The notes: generated from the letters alone by a model not told the origin. A stretch of DNA of 64,000 nt from Candidatus Gastranaerophilales bacterium (GCA_944326425.1 CALVDX010000003.1:94983-158982), one strand, 5' to 3'; positions 8,318 through 17,601 are shown, numbered from the stretch's first letter. Numbers and translations are program-made.

Positions 8318-10612
8318 ATGTACGATTTTCCATTTGAGCTGGATGATTTTCAAAAACAGGCATGTGACTATATTTCCAATGGAGAAAGTGTCGTTGTCTG
8401 CGCACCAACGGGAGCAGGAAAAACGGTAATAGCAGAACACGCTATTCACTGTGCACTTAAAGAAAACAAAAGAGTATTCTATACAACCCCTTTAAAGGCT
8501 CTTTCTAACCAGAAATACAGAGACTTTGCAAACAAATTCGGCGAGGATAAAGTCGGACTTTTAACCGGAGATACATCCTGTAACCGCGGGGCACAAATAG
8601 TCGTTATGACAACGGAAGTATTCCGCAATATGCTTTATGGTACAAACTTCGGGTCTGTTACGGATAATTTGAAAGAGGTTAAATATATTGTACTTGATGA
8701 AGTCCATTATATGAACGATGAGCAGAGGGGAACTGTTTGGGAAGAAAGTATAATCTACTGCCCGACAAATGTTCAGATTATTGCCCTCTCTGCGACCGTC
8801 GCTAATGCAGATGAACTTACCGGATGGATTAATACTGTACATTCAAAAACAGAACTTGTAAATACTGACTTTCGTCCGGTGCCTTTGAGATTTTTTTACT
8901 TCGATTCTTCACAGCCTGATAAATTGCTGCCTTTATTTTCACCGGGCGGCGCTTTAAATAAAAAAATCAAGCCTGAAAAGAAAAGCTTTAAGCACGGTAA
9001 AATGGCCCAAAGAAGTGTAGTAAAAGATGTTATAAGAAACCTTCATGAGCAGAATATGCTTCCTGCTATATACTTTACATTCTCAAGAAAAAAATGTGAT
9101 GAGCAGATGGAAAAATGTATTTCTCTATCCCTTGTTACTCCTGCAGAACAGAAAAGATTACGAGAAATAATTGATGAATATATTGCGGAAAATCCATACC
9201 TGTACAAAAATAAGCACATTGATTATCTTTTATCAGGTGTAGCATCGCATCACGCAGGACTTCTGCCGGGTTGGAAAGTACTTGTAGAAAAATTATTTCA
9301 GGAAGGACTTATAAAAGTTGTATTTGCTACAGAAACACTTGCTGCCGGTATCAACATGCCGGCACGCTCAACAGTTATAAGTTCTATCAGCAAGCGTACA
9401 GATTCGGGACACAGAACACTTACTCCGAGCGAATTCCTTCAAATGTCAGGTCGCGCAGGGCGCAGAGGGATGGACGAAGTAGGCTATGTTACTATTGTCG
9501 GCACTCCTTTCCAATCTCCTGAAGAAGTAGCGGAACTGGTATTAAGCGATGCTAATCCGCTGGAAAGCCGTTTTGCTCCAAGCTATTCAATGGTTTTAAA
9601 CCTCTTGCAGCGTTTTACGGTTGAAGAAGCAAAAGAACTTATTTTAAAAAGCTTCGGCTACTACTCAGCAGGTTCGCGATTATCACCATTGTTTGCACAG
9701 CAGGAATTAAACGAAGAAAAAATTGAAGAGTGTGAAGCCTTTAAATGCCCGCACAGGTTAACAAATGACAACCTGCTCAGATATAATAAAGTGCGGGAAA
9801 TGTACGTTGCAAACAGAAGGACGCTGAAAACCATAAGGAAACAGGAAGAAAAGAAAAAAAGAGAATTATCTCAGGAGTTCTATGAATTTGAAAAACAAAC
9901 AAAAAAACTTTTGCACGAAATGCATTCTTCGCCCTGTGATGTGTGTAAAATGTTTAAAAAACACATGAAGTGTATAGAAATACTTGAAAGATATAAGAAA
10001 AAACAGGAGTCGCTTAACAAGGAAATTGAACGCAAGCGCGATATTTTCTGGAATATCTTCCTTGCGCACCGCGATGTTTTAAAAGAATACGGATACATCA
10101 AAGATGACTACCCGACAGAGCAGGGGATAATGATTTCTCAATTCCGGTCGGAAAACGAACTGTTTTTAGCCCGGACAATAATTCAAAATGTATATCAAGA
10201 ACTGACTCCGGCAGAACTTGCAAGTGTTGTTTGTGCAATTACTACGGAAGATATGCGTAATATAGAAATTCCCTATTTACCGCTGTCACGTCCGGTTAAA
10301 AAAGCTATTAATAAAATAAAAGATATTAGACGTGAGCTAGATAAAATTCAGAAAAAATATCTTATAGAAGATGTAATGTATATTAATACATACTTCTGCG
10401 CCCTCATAGAAATGTGGGTAAACGGAGCAGAGTGGGATGATGTCGTTGACCAGTCTAATGTCAGTGAAGGAGATCTGGTAAGGGCTTTCAAACGGGTTGT
10501 TGATGTATTGAGACAGTTCTGTACAATACAGGGTGTTCCGGAAGATATTGTATTTACCGCGCGCGAAGCAATTGACTGTATTCAGCGCTCGCCAATAGAT
10601 ATTGATAATTAA
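8318..10612 (+). CDS. Ski2-like DEAD/DEAH-box RNA helicase
   Basis: 764 residues. Superfamily 2 motifs occur in order: FQKQACDYI (Q-like), APTGAGKT (Walker A, about residue 30), TPLKALSNQ (Ia), DEVHYM (DExH), ALSAT (III), FATETLAAGINMPARS (V) and QMSGRAGRRGMDE (VI). The C-terminal half is a helical DSHCT-like region with a CxxC-x8-C cluster (SPCDVCKMFKKHMKC). Ski2-like proteins unwind RNA for exosome-type decay, and the cyanobacterial and plastid branch is implicated in RNA maturation. The start has AGGAG 7 bp upstream. The stop overlaps by 4 bp the stop of the convergent AICARFT-like gene. I am confident of the family; the RNA substrate is unknown. Confidence 0.9.
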   Translation: MYDFPFELDDFQKQACDYISNGESVVVCAPTGAGKTVIAEHAIHCALKENKRVFYTTPLKALSNQKYRDFANKFGEDKVGLLTGDTSCNRGAQIVVMTTEVFRNMLYGTNFGSVTDNLKEVKYIVLDEVHYMNDEQRGTVWEESIIYCPTNVQIIALSATVANADELTGWINTVHSKTELVNTDFRPVPLRFFYFDSSQPDKLLPLFSPGGALNKKIKPEKKSFKHGKMAQRSVVKDVIRNLHEQNMLPAIYFTFSRKKCDEQMEKCISLSLVTPAEQKRLREIIDEYIAENPYLYKNKHIDYLLSGVASHHAGLLPGWKVLVEKLFQEGLIKVVFATETLAAGINMPARSTVISSISKRTDSGHRTLTPSEFLQMSGRAGRRGMDEVGYVTIVGTPFQSPEEVAELVLSDANPLESRFAPSYSMVLNLLQRFTVEEAKELILKSFGYYSAGSRLSPLFAQQELNEEKIEECEAFKCPHRLTNDNLLRYNKVREMYVANRRTLKTIRKQEEKKKRELSQEFYEFEKQTKKLLHEMHSSPCDVCKMFKKHMKCIEILERYKKKQESLNKEIERKRDIFWNIFLAHRDVLKEYGYIKDDYPTEQGIMISQFRSENELFLARTIIQNVYQELTPAELASVVCAITTEDMRNIEIPYLPLSRPVKKAINKIKDIRRELDKIQKKYLIEDVMYINTYFCALIEMWVNGAEWDDVVDQSNVSEGDLVRAFKRVVDVLRQFCTIQGVPEDIVFTAREAIDCIQRSPIDIDN

Positions 10613-11508
10613 TCAAGGTTATTTGTAAAACCGGTTGAAATTAGTACTATATTGTATTTATTACATAATTTTATTAAATCCGGTGTTGCAAACGGGAGTA
10701 TAACAACAGCAATTCTTCCCTGGGCTGCAACTTCAATATCATGCGGTGTTACATACCCATCAACAGCCATAATTGCATCTTTAGAGCTATCACAGGAATA
10801 ATCAAGCGCCATTTCCATAGCGGAACTATGCACACCCTGAATTATTGCAGTAGTTTTAAACTCTTTAGAAATTACAACGGCATTTGATTTTACATATTTT
10901 ACAATTTTCCAGGCAAAAACAGCATCCTCTATCTGTTCTACAGTCGGCTTTGCCTTTGATGCAACTTTAAAAGTATCTTTTGAAAGTTCTTTTCGGTTTG
11001 GCTCCTCTACTATAGTACCAAATGGAGTAACCGTGACTTTATCGGCTTTAAATTTTTTGTACTCTGATAGAGGTGTTTTGATTATAACAAATTTTATTTC
11101 GTGGTGTTTCAAATAATCTATAGCATTTTGTGTAAACGCCGGAGCCGCTATAAGATTTCCAGAGGTAAGCATTTTTACAAAATCAGTATCAATTTTTTCG
11201 CTTGCTGCAATTACTGAATTTTGTACATCAATAGGATTTGCGTCCATTACCTTTGTATATGCTTCTACAAGTGTCGGAGCAAGAGCTGCACCATAAACGT
11301 GAGAATTTTTAGCGGATGCAACTGCTTTTACATCAAAAAATTCAGCAACAATTGATAATGCAAGTGTTAAACTTTTTATATCAGAATATGATAATTCAAA
11401 ATCAGCTTCGTACTCAATCATATTTTCTGATTTATATAATTTTGCACTTTGATGCTCATTTATTCCTGATGAAAGTTCTCTTATTAATTCTAATTCCTGA
11501 TTACTCAT
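10609..11508 (-). CDS. Degenerate PurH-type AICAR transformylase-like protein
   Basis: 299 residues aligning by eye with the AICAR formyltransferase half of PurH. INEHQSAKLYKSE matches the ENPHQKAALYR start. LVEAYTKVMDANPID matches the AYDRAYKTDP segment. FAWKIVKYVKSNAVVISK matches the CWKVAKFVKSNAIVYAK signature. The IMP cyclohydrolase half is absent. The catalytic Lys-His of KHANPCG is replaced (KNSHVYG, residues 67-73), SDAFFPF reads VDGYVTP, and the terminal RHFRH is missing. It is therefore probably a diverged paralogue that may bind a nucleotide without formyl transfer. Its ATG overlaps the PBP1A stop (TAATG), so translation is coupled. Confidence 0.72.
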   Translation of the reverse strand: MSNQELELIRELSSGINEHQSAKLYKSENMIEYEADFELSYSDIKSLTLALSIVAEFFDVKAVASAKNSHVYGAALAPTLVEAYTKVMDANPIDVQNSVIAASEKIDTDFVKMLTSGNLIAAPAFTQNAIDYLKHHEIKFVIIKTPLSEYKKFKADKVTVTPFGTIVEEPNRKELSKDTFKVASKAKPTVEQIEDAVFAWKIVKYVKSNAVVISKEFKTTAIIQGVHSSAMEMALDYSCDSSKDAIMAVDGYVTPHDIEVAAQGRIAVVILPFATPDLIKLCNKYNIVLISTGFTNNLD

Positions 11509-13745
11509 TAATTATTCTCCATATTACTGACAGGTGTATGTTCTGTATTGTTATTCCCGGACGCAGATGAAGGGACCGCTGTTCCGCTTCCTTCATTATG
11601 ACCGGCTACTGGCGGGGTTAAGGTTATTGTATTGCTTTGTTTTACCGGTACCGGTGCCGTTTCGGCCGGCTTAGGCATAGGCGGATGTATCGCCGGAGTT
11701 TTCTCTTGCTGCTCAGTACTATTATTATTTCTGCGCAAGCCCGGAAGAGAAATATTTATTTTAGGAACATCAACTTTCGGCAAATCTATTTGAGGCGCAT
11801 CAAGTTTTTTGTCATCTTCTTTTTTCTCAAAGGCTTTTTGCGCATCACTTGGTGCAATTATTTTAACAGATTCTGCCTTAAAAGCATCTAAAGCAACCGG
11901 CGGGTAATCAAAATCATGATCACCGTAGGGCGCTGTAGCCACCGTCATTATATCTTTCCATATAAGTGCAGGAACTGTACCACCGGTTAATGATCCTCTT
12001 GAATTATCATCGTTACCAACCCATACACCGCATACGATATCCGGAGTATAGCCCATAAAATATGCATCCTTATAATTATCCGTAGTCCCGGTTTTACCTG
12101 CCGCGGGTTTTCCTATTCTGGCAGCAGTTCCTGTTCCATATTGTATTACCGTTTTTAGCATTGCAGTCATTTGTGAAACTGTGTCATAATCCAAAACTTT
12201 TACGGATTTCGTACGCGGAGCCTCATAAATAACTTTGCCGCGAGAGGTTTCTATTTTTTCAATTGCATACGGCTCGACCTTGTATCCTCCGTTTGCAAAA
12301 ATACCGTATGCACGCGTCATTTCAAATAGTTTTACACTGTGTGACCCGAGCGCAATTGTATAATCGTATGGCATCGGGGTTGTAATACCCATCATTCTGG
12401 AGAGTTGAATTACATTCCTTACCCCCACAATATCCATCATTCTGGCTGCACAAACGTTTGAAGAAATCATCAAGGCCGTATAAATAGGAATGGAGCCTCT
12501 GTACTTGTTTCCGTAGTTTCTTGGTATCCAGTTTCCGACTTTGAACGGTAAATCATCAAGTCTGTCGTTCGGGCCATAACCCTTTTCAAGCCCTGCAGCA
12601 TATATAAAAGGTTTAAAGGCAGAACCGCTCGGTCTGAGTGATTGTGTAACCCTGTCATATTGGGATTTCGTATAATCTTTTCCGCCGGCATACGCTATAA
12701 TCCGCCCGTTTACCGGAGAAAAGACAAATGCGGCTGCCTGATTTTTATCAGATTTAAGCCCCCAGGCATTCATATTTTTTAGTATAGCTTCATTAGTTTT
12801 TATTTGGGTTTTATAATCAAGAGTGGTTGTAATCTTATATCCGCCGGTTGAAATATCTTCATCCGTAAAACCGAGTTTTTCAAGCTCTTTCATTACATAA
12901 TCACAAAAATAAGGTGCTTTGTTTAAAGCGTACAAAGAAGGAATATTCGATAGATTTACCGGAGCTTCTTTTGCCGAATTGTAGGTATCTTTATCGATAT
13001 ATTTCATTTTATACATTCTGCCTAAAACCTGATTGCGTCTTTGTTTTGCAAGTTCTATATCATTAAACGGTGAATATACCGACGGGGCCTGCGGCAGCCC
13101 CGCAATCAATGCCATTTCAGGTAAAGTAAGCTGGTTTAATTCTTTATTAAAGTAGACTTTTGCAGCGGCTTCAACCCCGTAAGCGCCTGAGCCTAAATAA
13201 ACATTATTCAGGTATAGTTCCAGAATTTTATCTTTATCAATAGTTTTTTCTATTTGTGCAGCAATTTTTATTTCTTTAATTTTTCTTGTTAATGTCCGTT
13301 CGTTACTTAAGAACAACATTCTCGAAAGCTGTTGTGTAATAGTACTTGCGCCCTGAACTACTTTACCTGCAAGAATATTAGCAATTATTGAACGTGAAAG
13401 CCCGAATAAATCGTACCCCGAATGTGAATAAAAATGTTTATCTTCAGTTGCAATAAGAGCTTGAATTAACGGTTTTGGAATTTCGCCCAGTGTAGTTTTG
13501 GAAGATGAAAAGGCTGTAAATGTTTTTATAACAACTCCGTCATCCGAATAAATCTGGGTTACCATATTCGGGGTAAAACTTTCAAGCTTGCTTATCGGCG
13601 GGAGCGTCATTAAGTAAACCTTGAGAACAATCAGCCCCGCTAACACTATTGATATAAAAATTACGATTAATTTAGTTATAAGTGATATTATAGGATTTGG
13701 CGTATTTTTTCTTCCGCCATTTTTATTACGTGGAATTTTATACAT
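11508..13745 (-). CDS. ponA: Class A penicillin-binding protein (transglycosylase/transpeptidase)
   Basis: 745 residues. After a basic cytoplasmic tail comes one membrane anchor (about residues 21-46). A GT51 glycosyltransferase domain follows, with catalytic Glu101 in TEDKHFYSH and the QGASTITQQL signature (131-140). The transpeptidase domain has S375-A-F-K, SSN (428-430) and KTGT (551-554). The last 110 residues are Pro/Lys/Asn-rich and likely disordered in the periplasm. It polymerises and crosslinks peptidoglycan from lipid II. The length fits PBP1A. It overlaps the AICARFT-like gene by one base and faces the YkgJ-like gene divergently across 67 bp. Confidence 0.95.
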   Translation of the reverse strand: MYKIPRNKNGGRKNTPNPIISLITKLIVIFISIVLAGLIVLKVYLMTLPPISKLESFTPNMVTQIYSDDGVVIKTFTAFSSSKTTLGEIPKPLIQALIATEDKHFYSHSGYDLFGLSRSIIANILAGKVVQGASTITQQLSRMLFLSNERTLTRKIKEIKIAAQIEKTIDKDKILELYLNNVYLGSGAYGVEAAAKVYFNKELNQLTLPEMALIAGLPQAPSVYSPFNDIELAKQRRNQVLGRMYKMKYIDKDTYNSAKEAPVNLSNIPSLYALNKAPYFCDYVMKELEKLGFTDEDISTGGYKITTTLDYKTQIKTNEAILKNMNAWGLKSDKNQAAAFVFSPVNGRIIAYAGGKDYTKSQYDRVTQSLRPSGSAFKPFIYAAGLEKGYGPNDRLDDLPFKVGNWIPRNYGNKYRGSIPIYTALMISSNVCAARMMDIVGVRNVIQLSRMMGITTPMPYDYTIALGSHSVKLFEMTRAYGIFANGGYKVEPYAIEKIETSRGKVIYEAPRTKSVKVLDYDTVSQMTAMLKTVIQYGTGTAARIGKPAAGKTGTTDNYKDAYFMGYTPDIVCGVWVGNDDNSRGSLTGGTVPALIWKDIMTVATAPYGDHDFDYPPVALDAFKAESVKIIAPSDAQKAFEKKEDDKKLDAPQIDLPKVDVPKINISLPGLRRNNNSTEQQEKTPAIHPPMPKPAETAPVPVKQSNTITLTPPVAGHNEGSGTAVPSSASGNNNTEHTPVSNMENN

Positions 13746-13812
13746 TTATATCCCCTGTACATGATTTATATGTTATTATTTTACCAGATAAAAAAAAAGT
13801 AGGTAGGGGTTA

Positions 13813-14214
13813 ATGATTTCGGATTTATTATTCTCTATAAAAAATGAAATTCTTTCTTATTTTGTTCCTGAAAGAATAAAATATAAAATAACAGGAGAGT
13901 GCAAAAAGTGCGGCAAATGCTGCCGGTATATGTATAGTGTTGACAAATACTCGCCGACTGATTTTAAAATAATGCAGTTTCTTTTTCCTGCATATAGGCG
14001 GTTTTACATAAAGGGAACAGATGATACGGGCAATCTTATTTTTGCATGTAAATACGTTACGGATGACGGATTATGCAGCGTGTATGATAAACGATTAAAA
14101 ATGTGTAAAAATTATCCTGCAAAATCAATACGATTTTACGGAAAACTACACGAGGGATGCGGGTATACAATTGAAAAACCGGATTTTAAATCGTATCTGA
14201 ACAAATCAGACTAA
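13813..14214 (+). CDS. YkgJ-family cysteine cluster protein
   Basis: 133 residues. The N-terminal CKKCGKCC (Cys30, 33, 36, 37), followed by CKYVTDDGLCSVYDKRLKMCKNYP, is the typical arrangement of the YkgJ/UPF0153 CxxCxxCC family, thought to bind Zn or an Fe-S cluster. Biochemical function in this family is poorly defined. The ATG has AGGGG 3 bp upstream. It is divergent from PBP1A and ends one base before the stop of the convergent TM2 gene. Confidence 0.8.
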   Translation: MISDLLFSIKNEILSYFVPERIKYKITGECKKCGKCCRYMYSVDKYSPTDFKIMQFLFPAYRRFYIKGTDDTGNLIFACKYVTDDGLCSVYDKRLKMCKNYPAKSIRFYGKLHEGCGYTIEKPDFKSYLNKSD

Positions 14215-14215
14215 A

Positions 14216-14548
14216 TTATTTTTGAAGAGCGCAGCCATCAGTAGTAGTAAATGTATTTAAACAAATCATAATAAAATCAACAAATGCCCAGATACCTGTT
14301 ATAAGAAGTCCGATTCCAAGCCAGCCGAGGAGCAAAGTAATTAAAAGCATTGTAATTCCTGATGCGGTTTTGCCTACATAAAAGCGATGAGCGCCAAACC
14401 CTCCTAGGAACAAGCATAATAATAGCGCGACGACCCAGCTTTTTCCTGTATTGTTAGATACAGCTGCCGGCTTTCCCGTTGCAACTCCGCAGTGAACACA
14501 AACTACAGCATTATCATCTATTTTTTGTCCGCAATTTTGACAGTACAT
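14216..14548 (-). CDS. Zinc-ribbon TM2-domain membrane protein
   Basis: 110 residues. It opens with a zinc ribbon (CQNCG...CVHCG). Residues about 35-85 contain a TM2 domain: a hydrophobic helix, GGFGAHRFYVGKTASG (the conserved hairpin between the helices), then a second helix LLGWLGIGLLITGIWAFVD. TM2 proteins are small integral membrane proteins of unclear function. AAGGAGAG lies 4 bp before the ATG. The identification is by motif. Confidence 0.88.
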   Translation of the reverse strand: MYCQNCGQKIDDNAVVCVHCGVATGKPAAVSNNTGKSWVVALLLCLFLGGFGAHRFYVGKTASGITMLLITLLLGWLGIGLLITGIWAFVDFIMICLNTFTTTDGCALQK

Positions 14549-14608
14549 TTTACTCTCCTTATTTCAAAATTGTAGCATATTATAAAGGCAGGTTCAAATT
14601 GTCAGTGC

Positions 14609-14818
14609 TTACCCGCCGCAAACCTTACAAGGTATTCCGCCACGGTTTATTGTTTCTTTTTTATCAATTTTGATACAATTAACAGTGCACTTTGCAGCCC
14701 ATCAGCACAATAATTGATGATATTTGAGGGTTTTAGTGTTAAATAATACCATCTCTGCAGAACATAGTGTTGCGGATAAAAATATCAGAGTTATTAGTAA
14801 TGTAAAAATTTTTTTCAT
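14609..14818 (-). pseudogene. Small secreted Cys-rich protein gene disrupted by an in-frame TGA
   Basis: From the ATG at 14818 a signal peptide reads MKKIFTLLITLIFLSATLCSA. NTKTLKYHQLLC follows, then a TGA (14702-14704). The same frame continues with WAAKCTVNC, KIDKKE and RGGIPCKVCGG to a TAA at 14609. The pattern is one compact Cys-rich exported domain: paired cysteines before and after the stop, and the GGIPCKVCGG ending typical of small KYH...C...C proteins as I recall them. The TGA falls between C and WA, where a basic residue would be expected, so CGA to TGA is the simplest change. A weak AGGT lies 7 bp before the ATG. Too short for ordinary ORF calling. Confidence 0.62.
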
Positions 14819-14954
14819 AAAATATACCTGTTTAATTTGAAAAATACTAACATACTTTTATTTAAATGTAAAACAGTGGGAGAAAAGAAAAACTAATGCA
14901 AAGAGAAGAAAGTACAATTTTTGTACAAAATCAAATAGTAAGAACGAAAAAATA

Positions 14955-15027
14955 TGCGCTTGGCGCGATTCGAACGCGCGACCTATCCCTTAAAAGGGGA
15001 GTGCTCTACCTGCTGAGCTACAAGCGC
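14955..15027 (-). tRNA. tRNA-Lys (anticodon TTT)
   Basis: The minus strand folds as a cloverleaf: acceptor GCGCTTG/CAAGCGC, the D arm GCTCAGCAGGTAGAGC, an anticodon loop CTTTTAA giving TTT, and a T arm GCGCGTTCGAATCGCGC. The discriminator is A and CCA is not encoded. Confidence 0.93.
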
Positions 15028-15138
15028 ATATTTTATAAACTTTATCAAAACAACCAGCCTGCTATTTATACTTAGTAATTCTTAACTTCGGCCGCCTGGC
15101 TGCCAACTATTTCAATATACCAAGAACATTTTTTATCG

Positions 15139-16269
15139 TCAAGCATTTTTTATGATATCAGTAAAATCTTTATGAAGCTTTACATTGTGTACACGCAGGT
15201 AATCAACACGTTTTTCAATTAACAGACTGTTTATTGCCAGCGTATAAATATCCTTTTCTTCATTTGTTCCGTTGCCGAGAAAGCTTTTTCTCGATATACC
15301 AACCATAACAGGCCGCTTTAAAGTATAAAAATCTTCAATCCTGCTTAATATATCTAAATTATTTTGTTTTGTTTTTCCAAAACCTATCCCGGGGTCGATT
15401 ATTATATTTTCTATTCCTAAGGATTTTGCAAACTCAATTTTTTTATAAAGAGCTAAATAGATGTCTTCTACAACGTTGTTATAATTTGGATTATCTTGCA
15501 TTTTGTCCGGGGTTCCCTGAGAATGCTGAAGAATTACCGTTGCATTATATTTTGCAATAATTTCCGGCATGCCTTTGTCATAGTCAAAACCTGATACATC
15601 ATTAATTATGTAATTTCCCCGCTTAAGCACTTCTTCTGCAACTTTAGCAGAACGCGTATCAATACTAATCGGGAGATTAATGTTTTCTTTCTCTATAAAA
15701 TCTAAAACAGGTAAAACCCTTTTAAGCTGGGTAGCAGCATCAACAGGAGAAGAATAGGGCTTTGTTGATTCTGCGCCGATGTCTATCCCGTCAGCCCCGT
15801 CTTTAATCAATTTCAGAAGATGTCTTTTTGCATCTTCAATATCCAAATACTTACCCCCATCCGAAAATGAGTTATCTGTAATATTTAAAATTCCTATTAT
15901 TTTCGTAATATTATTTTTGGTATAATCGCACAAATTAAGTATTTCTTCTGACAGCATCTTTAAACCAAATGGTTGAAATACCAGTTTTTGTGCAATCTTC
16001 TTTAATTCGGATATTGATGCTGTAATAATTGCATCAGATTTTTCAATTTTTCCGGTAATAACCTCTCTATGAGTCATGCAGTCTGCACCAACTGAAATTG
16101 CTGTTTGTTTTAAAATGTTAGCCTGCGCAGGGCTTAAATCATATACTTTAATCAGTTTAAAATCCAGTTTGGGGACTGCCTGAGAAGAGTAAGAAGAGTC
16201 ATACCCGATTTTGGCTAACTCCTCTTCTTTGTTAATATTTTTCAGTTCTCTTAAAATAAACTTATGCAA
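15139..16269 (-). CDS. folP: Dihydropteroate synthase with N-terminal extension
   Basis: Condenses 6-hydroxymethyl-dihydropterin pyrophosphate with p-aminobenzoate in folate synthesis. The TIM-barrel core starts near residue 120: GILNITDNSFSDGG, then DGADGIDIGAESTKP, SIDTRSAKVAE, INDVSGFD, IIDPGIGFGKT and GISRKSFLG, all family signatures. The total of 376 residues exceeds the usual 270-290 because of about 115 N-terminal residues. Such an extension occurs in some clostridial and cyanobacterial-type FolP, and its role is not obvious here. The start is TTG at 16269, directly abutting the lpxA stop, so translation is probably coupled. Confidence 0.93.
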   Translation of the reverse strand: MHKFILRELKNINKEEELAKIGYDSSYSSQAVPKLDFKLIKVYDLSPAQANILKQTAISVGADCMTHREVITGKIEKSDAIITASISELKKIAQKLVFQPFGLKMLSEEILNLCDYTKNNITKIIGILNITDNSFSDGGKYLDIEDAKRHLLKLIKDGADGIDIGAESTKPYSSPVDAATQLKRVLPVLDFIEKENINLPISIDTRSAKVAEEVLKRGNYIINDVSGFDYDKGMPEIIAKYNATVILQHSQGTPDKMQDNPNYNNVVEDIYLALYKKIEFAKSLGIENIIIDPGIGFGKTKQNNLDILSRIEDFYTLKRPVMVGISRKSFLGNGTNEEKDIYTLAINSLLIEKRVDYLRVHNVKLHKDFTDIIKNA

Positions 16270-17079
16270 TTATTCTTCGCTTTCTAAAGATTGATGACCT
16301 GTTTTGTGTGATTTAAGTGTTACACCGCGTTTTGAGGTCTGGATAAATTCTATCATATCTTCAACAAGCTGATTAACCGGAAGTTCTTTTCTAATTTTTT
16401 CAATTGCTTGAGATGTATTGTATTCATCAGAGATGAGAAGCTTAAATGCATCATAAGCAATAGTCCTGTCCTCTTGCGAGAAGCCTCTTCTTTTAAGAGC
16501 CACAACATTTAACCCGCGCGGGATTGGCGGTCTGCCCTCTCCTTTTGAATATGGCAGAATATCCTGTCTTGCAGCAGAAAAGCCGCTTATTATAGCCATT
16601 TTCCCGATTCTGATATTTTGGTGGAAAACACTCATCCCGCCGACAAACGCACCAAAGCCGACATGGACGTGTCCGCCGAGGGTAACAAGATTTGCAAGTA
16701 TAACCTGATCTTCTAAAACACAATTGTGCGCAACGTGCGAGCCTACCATTAACAAACATTTGTTTCCGACCCTTGTTGTAAAATCCCCGCAGGCAGCCCC
16801 TCTGTGAATAGTAACATTTTCTTTAATAATGGTATCATCGCCGATTACAACCTTTGTAGGTTCGCCTTTATAGCCTAAATCCTGCGGTTCTGAACCAATA
16901 GTCGCAAATGGAGATATCGTACAGCGTTCACCTATTTCTGCAAACTCAATATAGGCGTTAGCAATAACTCTTGTTTTGCTTCCAATTATTACATTTTCAC
17001 CTATAACAACATTAGGTCCTATTATTGCATCATCTGCTATTTTTGCACCCGGGTGAATTACCGCACTTTTGTCAATCAT
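16270..17079 (-). CDS. lpxA: UDP-N-acetylglucosamine acyltransferase LpxA
   Basis: First enzyme of lipid A synthesis: transfers a 3-hydroxyacyl chain from ACP to UDP-GlcNAc. The 269-residue protein begins with hexapeptide repeats of a left-handed beta helix (IHPGAKIADDAIIGPNVVIG...). It carries the catalytic His of SHVAHNC (His118) and the HQNIRIG...SGFSAARQDILPY segment, followed by a helical C-terminal domain. LpxA and FabZ-type proteins are easily confused only at gene level; LpxA length and motifs fit. GAGGAG precedes the ATG. Its presence indicates an LPS-bearing outer membrane. It is the first gene of lpxA-folP. Confidence 0.95.
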   Translation of the reverse strand: MIDKSAVIHPGAKIADDAIIGPNVVIGENVIIGSKTRVIANAYIEFAEIGERCTISPFATIGSEPQDLGYKGEPTKVVIGDDTIIKENVTIHRGAACGDFTTRVGNKCLLMVGSHVAHNCVLEDQVILANLVTLGGHVHVGFGAFVGGMSVFHQNIRIGKMAIISGFSAARQDILPYSKGEGRPPIPRGLNVVALKRRGFSQEDRTIAYDAFKLLISDEYNTSQAIEKIRKELPVNQLVEDMIEFIQTSKRGVTLKSHKTGHQSLESEE

Positions 17080-17169
17080 TTTATACTCCTCTTATTGAAC
17101 TGCATTTACAAATTTAAGTATAGTATAAAAAAATAGTTTATTTCAAAATTTAATATTATTTTAATATGA

Positions 17170-17204
17170 AACCACCCCCAATAAATATTTTATTGGGGGT
17201 GGTT
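17170..17204 (-). terminator. Strong hairpin terminator of the 126-residue membrane protein gene
   Basis: A perfect 16-bp stem (AACCACCCCCAATAAA with its complement) around a 3-nt loop lies between the 17221-17601 gene and lpxA. The perfect symmetry suggests it can act on either strand. Confidence 0.8.
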
Positions 17205-17220
17205 ATTTAATAAATACTTG

Positions 17221-17601
17221 TTACACTTGTGGCGGCAGGTGCTTTTCCATATCATAAATCATTGCTCTAAAATCGGGAGTTTTATTGCCTTTTGCCAGCG
17301 TAGTTGCGCCGAACCCGAGGGCCGTAAGTCCTAACGGAGCTATTGAAATTAAACGTCCCCACTTATTTTTTAAGAATGCTCCGCCTAAGAGAGCAAGCAA
17401 TGATGCAGCAGTAATTGAACCGCCGATTATATTTTTACGTTTTACACCCTTTTTGTGTTGTGCTTCCAACTGAGAAACAAATTCATCAACTGTCGGTTCA
17501 GGGAGTCTTGCCGGTGCATTGTTAACACCGGTTTGTGTTTGTACCGGCGCCGGAGTGTTAACCGGATAAGCTGCTGTGTTTGGAGAAATACCTTGTACCA
17601 T
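17221..17601 (-). CDS. Small lineage-specific membrane protein
   Basis: 126 residues, family not recognised. The N-terminal 35 residues are Pro/Thr/Asn-rich and probably disordered. DEFVSQLEAQHKKGVKRK is a helical amphipathic stretch. Two hydrophobic segments follow (IIGGSITAASLLALLGG and LISIAPLGLTALGFGATTLA), then a short polar tail. AAGGAAG lies 6 bp before the ATG. Like the 2441-2887 gene it is preceded by a TATA-rich -10 and an AAAGGTTAGT leader box, and followed by a strong terminator. It is therefore probably a monocistronic, well-expressed lineage-specific protein. Function unknown. Confidence 0.75.
   Translation of the reverse strand: MVQGISPNTAAYPVNTPAPVQTQTGVNNAPARLPEPTVDEFVSQLEAQHKKGVKRKNIIGGSITAASLLALLGGAFLKNKWGRLISIAPLGLTALGFGATTLAKGNKTPDFRAMIYDMEKHLPPQV

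Noticed and set aside
6794..14704. Stop-codon reassignment as a common cause of the two interrupted genes
   Set aside because: The interruptions use different stops (TAA and TGA), and both codons terminate clearly intact genes in the window (for example TAA for secY's partner rplO, TGA for cdsA).
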